DNA of 7,828 nucleotides, taken from assembly GCA_902478865.1 (NCBI GenBank), contig CABSNA010000059.1, positions 1 to 7,828 on the forward strand. The letters are read 5' to 3'. Below the pieces are notes generated by a model, which saw only the letters and a program-made list of their open reading frames with translations, ran no database searches and was not told where the DNA came from. Position numbers and translations under genes: made by a program. The stretch is from an uncultured Collinsella sp. GTDB lineage: Bacteria > Actinomycetota > Coriobacteriia > Coriobacteriales > Coriobacteriaceae. This document shows, piece after piece, positions 1 to 5,779 of this stretch. How positions within the stretch are numbered: position 1 is the stretch's first letter; the number at the start of each line of letters is the position of its first letter.

Positions 1-194
1 TGACCGGCCAGTATGGCGAGGAGGGTATCTTTACCTCCCTGCCGTGCGTGATCGGCGCCGAGGGCGTCGAGGAGGTCTACACGCTGGACCTTTCCGAGCA
101 CGAGCTCGAGGGCTTCCACAAGAGCTGCCAGCACATCCGCGACAACATCGCCCAGCTCGATTGGTGGGATACCGAGGCCTACGACGCCAAGTAA
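1..194 (+). CDS. L-lactate/malate dehydrogenase family protein, C-terminal 63 residues
   Basis: Reading from base 3, 63 codons end at TAA (192-194); the 5' part lies outside the window. The fragment begins TGQYGEEGIF, continues through SLPCVIGAEGVEEVY and ends in a helix with the pattern LSEHELEGFHKSCQHI. This is the usual C-terminus of NAD-dependent L-lactate dehydrogenases: the beta-strand pair 'P.VIG..G...V' and then a helix with 'E...F..S...I'. The family interconverts pyruvate and L-lactate in the cytoplasm. The substrate-specificity loop and the catalytic His/Arg/Asp lie upstream, so malate or 2-hydroxyacid specificity cannot be excluded. A good intrinsic terminator follows 45 bases after the stop. 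The gene converges on the SIS-domain gene. Confidence 0.75.
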   Translation, partial: TGQYGEEGIFTSLPCVIGAEGVEEVYTLDLSEHELEGFHKSCQHIRDNIAQLDWWDTEAYDAK

Positions 195-238
195 GCGTCG
201 GTTGCCGCGACACCTCGTGAATCTAAGCACAATACCAA

Positions 239-277
239 GCGGGCTGCGTCGGAAATCCCCGGCGCGGCCCGCTTTTT
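239..277 (+). terminator. Rho-independent terminator of the dehydrogenase gene
   Basis: GCGGGCTGCG (239-248) pairs with CGCGGCCCGC (263-272), 10 bp with one G-U pair and a 14-base loop, followed directly by TTTTT (273-277). It lies 45 bases after the dehydrogenase stop. On the other strand the stem is followed only by TTGG, so it is a poor terminator for the leftward SIS gene that ends at 327. Confidence 0.85.
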
Positions 278-326
278 GACTCACACGACACGCTTGCGAA
301 TCGAAGGTGAATACTTTTCCCGTTAC

Positions 327-1295
327 CTAGTATTGCTCGATGCCCATGTAGCGACGAATCTCGGGGCCGTGGTCGAACACCTTGCCGCGGGCGGCGCGCA
401 GCTCGCAGCTCATCGCGTAGAAGAAGATCGGCTCCAGGAACGAACGCACGCTGGCGGGCACCTCGCCCACGCCGTACTCAAGCGCATCGAGCACCATAAT
501 CGTATCGGTGTGCGTGTTGAGGAACGCAAGAGCGCGCTCCTCCATAGGACGGCACTCGCCAGATCCGAGCTGCACAAAGTAGAACACGCCGGGCTCGGTG
601 GCCTCGAACGGGCCGTGGAAATACTCGCCGGAGTGGATGTAGCAGCAGTGCTGCCATTGCATCTCCATGAGCGAGCAGATCGCCATGGCGTAGGTCTGGC
701 TAAAGTTGGGGCCGGATCCCAGGATGTAGAAGAACTTATGCTGCTGGCAGAGCTCGGCAAAGCGATCGCCCAGCTCGGCATTGACCTTCTCACGGGCAGC
801 GGGCAGCAGCGCATCCATCTGCTTAAGGCCGGCGTACATGTCGGCGAGTGCCTCGTAACCCTCCTGCTGGTCAAGCAGCTCGGCAGCCATCAGGACGCCG
901 ATGCCCTGCGGAACCTCGGCCTGCGGCACGCCCTCGCCCCACGGATAGACCCAGGTGGTCCACTTGCCGTTATCGATCTTGGAGCCCTCGCAGTCGGTCA
1001 TGGCCACGACCTCGGCGCCGGCAGCCAGCGCCATCTCGCAGCCGTCGACGACCTCCTGCGTGTTGCCGCTGTGGCTGCAGGCGATGACGAGCGACTTCTC
1101 GCCAAGACTCTTGGGAGCCATCAGGCAAAACTCGCGTGCCGTGTAGACCGTCGAGGCAAACGTGGTGGCCTCGCGCTTGAGCAGCTCGTTGGCCGGCATC
1201 AGATCGATCATCGAACCGCCACAAGCGATCCAAAAGACATTCTCGATCTTGCCCTTGCGCTCGATGATTTCCTGAATCAGATCGTGTGCGTTCAT
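327..1295 (-). CDS. Double-SIS-domain sugar-phosphate deglycase, FrlB/FraB-like
   Basis: The 322-residue protein has two SIS domains. The first (about 20-140) has ACGGSM at 24-29 and the phosphosugar-binding SHSGNT at 74-79. The second (about 185-310) has ILGSGPN at 191-197. The signature HSGEYFHGPFE (221-231), followed by EPGV, and the C-terminal RRYMGIEQY closely resemble the fructoselysine-6-phosphate deglycase FrlB (ESGEFRHGPLE...EPGV; RRYYGGLVEY). That family splits phosphorylated Amadori products into glucose 6-phosphate and an amino acid in the cytoplasm. E211 and H227 are 16 residues apart, the spacing of the proposed catalytic Glu/His pair in FrlB and FraB. The start ATG has AGAAGGGG (1303-1310) 7 bases upstream. 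No kinase or transporter gene is in the window, so the exact substrate is open; it could act on another glycated amine. It lies downstream of a GntR regulator and behind its own promoter. Confidence 0.85.
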   Translation of the reverse strand: MNAHDLIQEIIERKGKIENVFWIACGGSMIDLMPANELLKREATTFASTVYTAREFCLMAPKSLGEKSLVIACSHSGNTQEVVDGCEMALAAGAEVVAMTDCEGSKIDNGKWTTWVYPWGEGVPQAEVPQGIGVLMAAELLDQQEGYEALADMYAGLKQMDALLPAAREKVNAELGDRFAELCQQHKFFYILGSGPNFSQTYAMAICSLMEMQWQHCCYIHSGEYFHGPFEATEPGVFYFVQLGSGECRPMEERALAFLNTHTDTIMVLDALEYGVGEVPASVRSFLEPIFFYAMSCELRAARGKVFDHGPEIRRYMGIEQY

Positions 1296-1324
1296 GGTGA
1301 TGCCCCTTCTTGTGTGGCGGTTTT

Positions 1325-1355
1325 GAACGACTGCAGCTCGTACCTGCAGTCGTTC
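1325..1355 (-). promoter_or_regulatory. Perfect 12-bp inverted repeat in the SIS-gene leader
   Basis: GAACGACTGCAG (1325-1336) and CTGCAGTCGTTC (1344-1355) are perfect inverted copies around a 7-base spacer. In the leftward mRNA the hairpin would sit almost at the 5' end and about 15 bases before the ribosome binding site. It has AAAA, not a U-run, on its 3' side, so it is not a classical terminator. It may stabilise the 5' end or act as a protein-binding palindrome. Its outer arm overlaps one of the 20-bp motif copies. Confidence 0.6.
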
Positions 1356-1368
1356 TATGTTGTCCTAT
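1349..1368 (-). promoter_or_regulatory. Candidate operator copy 2 (start-site proximal)
   Basis: On the minus strand this reads ATAGGACAACATAGAACGAC, two 10-base-spaced units of ATAGAACAA type. It matches the copy at 1411-1430 in 16 of 20 positions. It runs from the last base of the -10 box over the predicted start of transcription, a repressing position. Confidence 0.55.
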
Positions 1369-1396
1369 TTATAGCACGCACGACGACGCCCGTGAA
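1368..1396 (-). promoter_or_regulatory. Promoter of the SIS-domain deglycase gene
   Basis: On the minus strand a -35 box TTCACG (1391-1396, 4 of 6 consensus) lies 17 bases from a -10 box TATAAA (1368-1373, 5 of 6). This predicts a start near 1361 and a leader of about 65 bases. The two 20-bp motif copies flank this promoter, with their starts 62 bp apart, about six helical turns. Confidence 0.6.
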
Positions 1397-1410
1397 GTCA
1401 TTTCACCAAA

Positions 1411-1430
1411 CTTGTTCTATATTGTTCTAT
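1411..1430 (-). promoter_or_regulatory. Candidate operator copy 1 (upstream of -35)
   Basis: On the minus strand this reads ATAGAACAATATAGAACAAG, a direct repeat of ATAGAACAA with a 10-base period, so both units face the same side of the helix. The site lies 14 bases upstream of the -35 box. With the copy at 1349-1368 it brackets the promoter. The adjacent GntR/UTRA protein is the obvious candidate ligand-controlled binder; this is inference. Confidence 0.55.
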
Positions 1431-1439
1431 CTGTGGACG

Positions 1440-2195
1440 TTAGATGTCGAACACGTAGCGCGAGCCCACGATCTTTTGGCGTCCGAGCAGCAAGGGCCGC
1501 CCGTCCGCATCCGTAAAGTACGCCTCCATATAAAACAGCGGCTCGCCGACCGGCACCTCCAGCAGCGGGGCCACCTGAGCATCGGCAAGCGCAATCTCCA
1601 CCGTACAGGGGTCGGACTTGAGCGGCGCACGGCCCGAATGCTCGGCAACGAGCGCAAAGATGGAATTGTCCGTGAGGTCCTTGTCGGCAAGCGTCTGCAG
1701 ATAGGGATGATCGGCCAGCACAAAGGCGTTGTTCTCGAGCATGACGGGCACGCCATCTGCCGTACGCACGCGCTCGACAACGATGAGCTCGCAGCCGGGT
1801 TCCACCCCAAAAAACGCCGCGTCCTCGCGCGTCGCCGCAACCACCGTGCGCGACACCAGGCGCGCTCCGGCCACCATGTCGTTGGCAGCGCAGCCCTCGG
1901 AAAAGCTCTGAACGTCGCCCTTCTGGACAATCTTGCGCTTGAGCTTGGGCGCACACACAAACGTGCCCCTCCCCTGCTGGCGGTTGAGATACCCCGCGCG
2001 CGACAGTTCCTCGACGGCGCGGCGCACGGTGACGCGCCCCACGCCGTAAGACTTCGCGAGCTCCATCTCGGAAGGAATGCGCGAGCCGGATGCGTACACG
2101 CCGCGCGCGATCTCGCCCTTTAGGTCGTCCATAACCTGCTGGTACAGCGGCACGGCGGACACCTCAGTGCGCTCGGTTTTATCGTCGGATGTCAT
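1440..2195 (-). CDS. GntR-family transcriptional regulator, HutC subfamily (UTRA domain)
   Basis: This 251-residue protein starts with a 14-residue extension. The winged helix-turn-helix covers about 15-80: PLYQQVMDDL, then SRIPSEMELAKSYGVGRVTV with the recognition helix near 54-65, then the wing GRGTF at 75-79. A UTRA effector domain follows (about 95-245), with ERVRTADGVPVMLE in the middle and the family-typical end FYMEAYFTDADGRPLLLGRQ and GSRYVFDI. UTRA domains bind small ligands such as sugar phosphates, often the substrate of the neighbouring pathway. It starts two bases after the recQ stop, with GGAG (complement of 2203-2206) 7 bases before the ATG, so it is probably co-transcribed and translationally coupled with recQ. 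The SIS deglycase follows 144 bases downstream behind twin candidate operators, so it is the likely regulator of that gene. It is a paralogue of the regulator at 6242-6961. Confidence 0.92.
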   Translation of the reverse strand: MTSDDKTERTEVSAVPLYQQVMDDLKGEIARGVYASGSRIPSEMELAKSYGVGRVTVRRAVEELSRAGYLNRQQGRGTFVCAPKLKRKIVQKGDVQSFSEGCAANDMVAGARLVSRTVVAATREDAAFFGVEPGCELIVVERVRTADGVPVMLENNAFVLADHPYLQTLADKDLTDNSIFALVAEHSGRAPLKSDPCTVEIALADAQVAPLLEVPVGEPLFYMEAYFTDADGRPLLLGRQKIVGSRYVFDI

Positions 2196-2197
2196 CG

Positions 2198-4180
2198 TTA
2201 TGCTCCATTCCGTGCATGCTCGGACTCAAACTCTTCAATCGCCGCCATAAACTGCTCGCCAAAGGCATCGGCCTTTTTCTCGCCGATGCCGTTGACCTGG
2301 ATAAGCTCGTCGCGCGTCTGCGGGCGTAGGCGGCACAGGCCGCGCAGAGCCTTGTCGGAGAAGACCATGTACGGCGCCATCTCCAGCTCGGTCGAAATCT
2401 CCTTGCGCAGGGCACGCAGGCGCTCGAACAGCTCGGCATCGTCACCCACGCGCGGGCGCTGATCCAGCTCGGCCTCCTCGCGCAGCAGATCCACCGCACG
2501 GCGGGCGCGAGCCGAGGCCTTGCGCTTGGACGCGCGACGCTTAACGGTAAAGGCGAACGCTTCGTCCTCGACCTCGCCGGCGCGCGGGCCCAGCCCCACG
2601 ACCGGGTACTGCCCCTGCGAGGTGGCCAGGTAACCGCGGCCGCACAGCTGGCCGATGATGTCCTTGATGCGCCCGACCGATTCGCTCGACAGCTCACCGT
2701 AGCCGCGGTCCTCGTCCAGATGTATCTGGCGAATGCGCTCGGTGTTGCCGCCGTGGAGCACGTCGGCGATGAGCGACTTGCCAAAGCGCATGGGTCGCGC
2801 GGCCACGTAGCGCACAGCGGCGCGGGCCATATCGGTGACGTCCTCGACCTCGAACTGCGTGAGGCAGTTGCTGCAGTTGCCGCAGCCGTCGGCCTCGTCC
2901 ATGGCGGTGCCGCCCGTACCGGCCGAAGCAGCATGCTCGGCCGCGGACTCGTCGCCAAAGTAGCGCAGCATGTATTCGCGCAGGCAGCCGGTGGTATTGC
3001 AGTAGCCCTCCATCTGGCTGAGCAGACGATATCGATTCTGGAGCGCCCACGCGCGCTGCTCGTCGTCGAGCGCCTCATCGGCAGCATCGCCGCGGTCGAT
3101 CAGAAAACGACGCATGCGAAAATCGTTGCCGTTCCACAACAGGTAGCAGCTGGCCGGATCGCCATCGCGGCCGGCGCGGCCCGCCTCCTGGTAGTAGGCC
3201 TCGATGCTCTCGGGCACGTTGTTGTGGATCACGTAGCGCACGTTGGGCTTGTCAATGCCCATGCCAAAGGCGTTGGTGGCAACCATCACCTGGATATCGT
3301 CATCGATAAAGGCGCGCTGGCTTTGGCGGCGGGCGTCGTTGCCCATGCCGGCATGGTAGCGGCCAACGCGAATGCCGCTGGGGCCCAGCGCCTCGGCAAG
3401 CTCGCCCGCCAGCGCATCGACCGTCTTGCGGGTCGAGCAATACACGATACCGCTCTCGCTCGAATGCGCGATCACATAGTCGCGCACCCACGCGGCCTTG
3501 GCCTTGTCGCCCATCTCCTCGCAGCCAAAGTAGAGGTTCTTGCGATCGAAGCCCGTCACCACCGTCGCGGGATTTTGCAGACCGAGCATCTGCTGAATGT
3601 CCGCGCGCACGCGCTCGGTTGCCGTAGCGGTAAAGGCCGCCACGATGGGACGCTGCGGCAGGGAATCGATGAACTCGCGAATCTGCAGGTAGGCGGGGCG
3701 AAAATCCTGGCCCCATTGGCTCACGCAGTGGGCCTCGTCAATGGCCACGAGCGGCACGCCAATGCCGCCGTCCGCCGCGGCCTCCTGCGCAAAGGCTAAA
3801 AAGCGCGGCTCGAGCAGACGCTCGGGCGCCACGTACATAAGCTGGTAGCGCCCCTCACGAGCACGCTTGAGCACGGTATTTTGCTGAGCCGGCGTAAGGC
3901 TGGAGTTGAGATAGCTGGGGCGCGCACCCGCCGCGAGCAGTGCGCGGGTCTGGTCCTCCATAAGCGACAGCAACGGACTCACCACAAAGGTGATGCCGGG
4001 CAGCATGAGCGCGGGCACCTGGTAGCAAATGGACTTTCCGGCGCCCGTGGGCATAACACCCAGCGCATCGCGACCGGCAAGAATCGCATCGACCATGCGG
4101 TCCTGTCCCGGGCGAAACGAGGTGTAGCCAAAATAGGCGCCGAGCGTGTCGAGCGCCATCTGCTGCATGTTATCGGTCAT
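2198..4180 (-). CDS. recQ: ATP-dependent DNA helicase RecQ
   Basis: The 660-residue protein shows the full RecQ order. Motif 0 is FRPGQ (22-26), Walker A is PTGAGKS (44-50, Lys49), motif Ia is VVSPLLSLMEDQ (66-77) and motif II is DEAH (148-151). The RecQ-specific aromatic loop HCVSQWGQDFRP (151-162) follows, then motif III FTATAT (183-188), motif IV IVYCSTRK (245-252), and motifs V/VI from VATNAFGMGID (300-310) to EAGRAGRDG (332-340). The zinc site uses C399, C433, C436 and C439; the CGNCSNC triplet is standard, but about 20 low-complexity residues (ESAAEHAASAG...) lie between the helix and it. A winged-helix RQC part (about 445-535) and a C-terminal HRDC domain (about 580-652, ending in IQVNGIGEKKADAFGEQF) complete it. 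RecQ unwinds DNA 3' to 5' in recombination and replication-fork repair. The ATG at 4180 has AGGA about 4 bases upstream. Confidence 0.97.
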   Translation of the reverse strand: MTDNMQQMALDTLGAYFGYTSFRPGQDRMVDAILAGRDALGVMPTGAGKSICYQVPALMLPGITFVVSPLLSLMEDQTRALLAAGARPSYLNSSLTPAQQNTVLKRAREGRYQLMYVAPERLLEPRFLAFAQEAAADGGIGVPLVAIDEAHCVSQWGQDFRPAYLQIREFIDSLPQRPIVAAFTATATERVRADIQQMLGLQNPATVVTGFDRKNLYFGCEEMGDKAKAAWVRDYVIAHSSESGIVYCSTRKTVDALAGELAEALGPSGIRVGRYHAGMGNDARRQSQRAFIDDDIQVMVATNAFGMGIDKPNVRYVIHNNVPESIEAYYQEAGRAGRDGDPASCYLLWNGNDFRMRRFLIDRGDAADEALDDEQRAWALQNRYRLLSQMEGYCNTTGCLREYMLRYFGDESAAEHAASAGTGGTAMDEADGCGNCSNCLTQFEVEDVTDMARAAVRYVAARPMRFGKSLIADVLHGGNTERIRQIHLDEDRGYGELSSESVGRIKDIIGQLCGRGYLATSQGQYPVVGLGPRAGEVEDEAFAFTVKRRASKRKASARARRAVDLLREEAELDQRPRVGDDAELFERLRALRKEISTELEMAPYMVFSDKALRGLCRLRPQTRDELIQVNGIGEKKADAFGEQFMAAIEEFESEHARNGA

Positions 4181-4211
4181 GGTTTCCTAACGTCCAAGTC
4201 ATCTGCCGCCG

Positions 4212-4217
4212 ATTATA
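4212..4217 (-). promoter_or_regulatory. Candidate -10 box for recQ
   Basis: On the minus strand the sequence is TATAAT, an exact -10 consensus, 31 bases before the recQ ATG. No good -35 box is visible at 16-18 bases. Instead, a short inverted repeat (CGCGG 4226-4230, CCGCG 4238-4242) covers that position, which could mean an activator-dependent or weak promoter. Confidence 0.5.
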
Positions 4218-4277
4218 CGCCGCCACGCGGACCGGTGCCGCGCGGCTGCCGGCCACGGGCAACGCAATCCAAGGCGA

Positions 4278-4370
4278 ATGAGCGTGGATTTTTGGACACT
4301 TTCCGGATGAGCGTGGATAATCTCCCACTTTGAACCCGTCACCAAGCCAAAAATGGGAGATTATCCACGC
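4278..4370. repeat. REP-like foldback with 17-bp perfect arms and a partial direct copy
   Basis: GCGTGGATAATCTCCCA (4311-4327) is the exact inverted copy of 4354-4370, around a 26-base loop whose edges (ACTTTG, CAAAAAT) can extend pairing imperfectly. ATGAGCGTGGAT occurs at 4278-4289 and again at 4307-4318, 29 bases apart, so the left arm exists one and a half times. No long ORF is credible here. The size, symmetry and intergenic position suggest a dispersed palindromic element or small non-autonomous transposon remnant. Its copy number cannot be seen from one window. Confidence 0.7.
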
Positions 4371-4383
4371 CATTCTGCGGGTG

Positions 4384-4435
4384 GTCGTTGGGAACCTTCT
4401 TGAATGACCAGTCGTTTAAGAACGCCCCCAACGAC
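4384..4435. repeat. 52-base stem-loop foldback
   Basis: GTCGTTGGG (4384-4392) pairs with CCCAACGAC (4427-4435). After a symmetric-looking internal loop, TTCTT and AA (4397-4404, one bulged G) pair with TTAAGAA (4416-4422). No T-run follows on either strand. It lies in the gene-free stretch left of the insertion sequence and may be another dispersed palindrome or part of a structured RNA. Confidence 0.55.
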
Positions 4436-4443
4436 TAAGGAGT

Positions 4444-4484
4444 GTCCCCAGGTGCCGACAGAAAAGGAACGTCCCCAAGTGCCG
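4444..4484. repeat. Short direct repeats with GTCCCCARGTGCCG
   Basis: GTCCCCAGGTGCCG (4444-4457) and GTCCCCAAGTGCCG (4471-4484) differ at one base and are 27 bases apart. They lie between the foldback at 4384-4435 and the insertion sequence. No function is evident; they may belong to the same intergenic repeat family. Confidence 0.55.
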
Positions 4485-4520
4485 GCCCGGCAACGCCGAT
4501 GTTTTGGCAACGACAGACAC

Positions 4521-4534
4521 TATGACCCAATCCG
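4521..4534 (+). repeat. Left subterminal inverted repeat of the IS
   Basis: TATGACCCAATCCG is the exact reverse complement of 6029-6042. It lies a few bases inside the left boundary. Subterminal, not terminal, repeats are the mark of the IS1111 group. Confidence 0.85.
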
Positions 4535-4553
4535 AGGGCACTAAAAAGATAGG

Positions 4554-4617
4554 AGCCCCCGCTCGTGACCGCGGGTCGGGGCTGCGACAATGATGTTGAA
4601 GTGCCATAGGCGCAGCC
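4554..4617 (+). promoter_or_regulatory. Mutually exclusive stems in the transposase leader
   Basis: AGCCCC (4554-4559) can pair with GGGGCT (4578-4583), enclosing a smaller CGC/GCG hairpin. GGCTGCG (4580-4586) can instead pair with CGCAGCC (4611-4617). The two stems share 4580-4583, so only one can form at a time. The ribosome binding site further down lies in GGGAGGCTCCC (4634-4644), itself able to fold on GGGA/TCCC. Together they could restrain transposase translation. No experiment is implied; this is read from base pairing only. Confidence 0.4.
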
Positions 4618-4644
4618 GCGCCGCAACGAGGTTGGGAGGCTCCC

Positions 4645-5766
4645 ATGCCAAAGTATTCTACCGCGTTCGGGATGGACGTCCACCTGAGGTCGACCACCGT
4701 CTGCGCCCTCGACGCGGACACCGGCGAGGCCGTGACGAGGAGGTTCCCCGGCAACCCCTGGGGCGAGATCGCCGGGTGGATGGATGGGTTCCCCGGGCCG
4801 TCGCTCGCGGCCTACGAGAGCGGCTACCTCGGCTTCGCCCCGCAAAGGGAGCTCGCCGGGCTCGGCGTCGAGTGCGTCGTCGCCGCGGTCTCGAAGATCC
4901 CCAGGTCGGCCGCCGACTCGGCCTCCAAGAACGACAGGAACGACGCCGCCAGGATGGCCAAGGCGATACTCGCCCGCGACATCTCCCCCGTATGGATCCC
5001 CTCCCCCGAGGTCGAGGGCATCAGGGACCTCGCCGGCGCCTACGACGGGGCGACCGCGCGCCTGGCGACCGCCAAGCAGCGGCTGCTCGCCTTCCTCGCA
5101 AAGCGGGGGTTCGTCTACGGCGGCACCACGCCCGCCGGCAACCCGAGGAAGTACTGGACCTACGACTTCCTGAGGTGGCTCGACAAGGCCAGGCCGGAGG
5201 ACGATGGCGGGGTTCGGGCGCTCGCCGCCCTGAGGAACGAGGTCGAGGCCGCGGCGGAGGCCCGGGCGGACCCGCTCTCCGAGTACAGGGCCGCCGTGGA
5301 TGCCAGCCCGATCGCCGCGGAGGTGGCCGCCCTCCAGTCGATCAAGGGCTGCGCCTTCGCGCTGGCCGCAGCCTTCTCGGCCGAGGTCGGCGACTTCACG
5401 AGGTTCCGTTCCGGAAGGCAGGTCACGGCCCATTTCGGCCTCGCGCCGAGTCAGAGGTCGAGTGGCGACTCCGTGCGGCTCGGAGGCATCAGCGGTGCGG
5501 GCAACGCGCTCGTGAGGAAGCTGGCCGTTGAGGGCTCATGGTGCTACGCCGCGGCACGGCACCAGCCGAAGCTCATGCCGAGGGACACGGGCGTGCCCCT
5601 CGAGATAAGGATGCACGGGAGGAAGGGGTCCGAGCGGCTCCTGCGGCGGCGCGAGGAGATGCTCGCCCGCGGCATGCCCGCGGCGAAGGCCAACGCGGCC
5701 ACCGCGGCCGAGCTCGTGAGGTGGCTTTGGGCCCTCGGCATGATGTGCCGGGAGGGCGCGGAATAG
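4645..5766 (+). CDS. IS110-family transposase (DEDD RuvC-like, Tnp20), IS1111 type
   Basis: The 373-residue recombinase has the two IS110 domains. The N-terminal RuvC-like domain (about 5-150) carries the four acidic residues: D11 in FGMDVH, E58 in AAYESG, and D97 and D100 in KNDRNDA. The C-terminal Tnp20 domain (about 222-305) contains LQSIKGCAFALAAAFSAEVG, TRFRSGRQVTAHFGLAPSQ and SSGDSVRLGGISGAGNALVR; the Ser before Gly in this last block (S273, or S272) is the probable strand-attacking serine. A long helical middle and a 65-residue tail ending in WLWALGMMC fill the rest. Such enzymes excise the element as a circle and insert it at RNA-specified sites. GGGAGG (4634-4639) sits 5 bases before the ATG. 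Arginine is often AGG here, unlike the CGC-rich neighbouring genes, which suggests recent arrival. The gene is intact. Confidence 0.95.
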   Translation: MPKYSTAFGMDVHLRSTTVCALDADTGEAVTRRFPGNPWGEIAGWMDGFPGPSLAAYESGYLGFAPQRELAGLGVECVVAAVSKIPRSAADSASKNDRNDAARMAKAILARDISPVWIPSPEVEGIRDLAGAYDGATARLATAKQRLLAFLAKRGFVYGGTTPAGNPRKYWTYDFLRWLDKARPEDDGGVRALAALRNEVEAAAEARADPLSEYRAAVDASPIAAEVAALQSIKGCAFALAAAFSAEVGDFTRFRSGRQVTAHFGLAPSQRSSGDSVRLGGISGAGNALVRKLAVEGSWCYAAARHQPKLMPRDTGVPLEIRMHGRKGSERLLRRREEMLARGMPAAKANAATAAELVRWLWALGMMCREGAE

Positions 5767-5779
5767 ACATGGCCCCCGT

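Noticed and set aside
276..2123. 615-codon open frame on the plus strand
   Set aside because: It lies antisense to the SIS and GntR genes and shows no recognisable domain; high GC and the codon pattern of the true genes keep this frame open.
2720..3799. 359-codon open frame on the plus strand within recQ
   Set aside because: It is antisense to the helicase motifs, has an Ala/Val/His-rich composition and shows no family signature.
4535..4644. Left-end non-coding region as the site of the bridge RNA (IS110-type layout)
   Set aside because: It can fold, but I found no guide-like matches to both boundaries there, while the region downstream of the transposase has them in the right arrangement.
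4435..5433. 332-codon open frame on the minus strand over the transposase
   Set aside because: It is antisense to a clear IS110 transposase, is rich in Gly, Arg, Glu and Pro, and has no domain pattern.
4590..5531. 313-codon open frame on the plus strand overlapping the transposase
   Set aside because: It is an Arg-rich shifted frame of the transposase, which itself has all catalytic residues and a good ribosome binding site.
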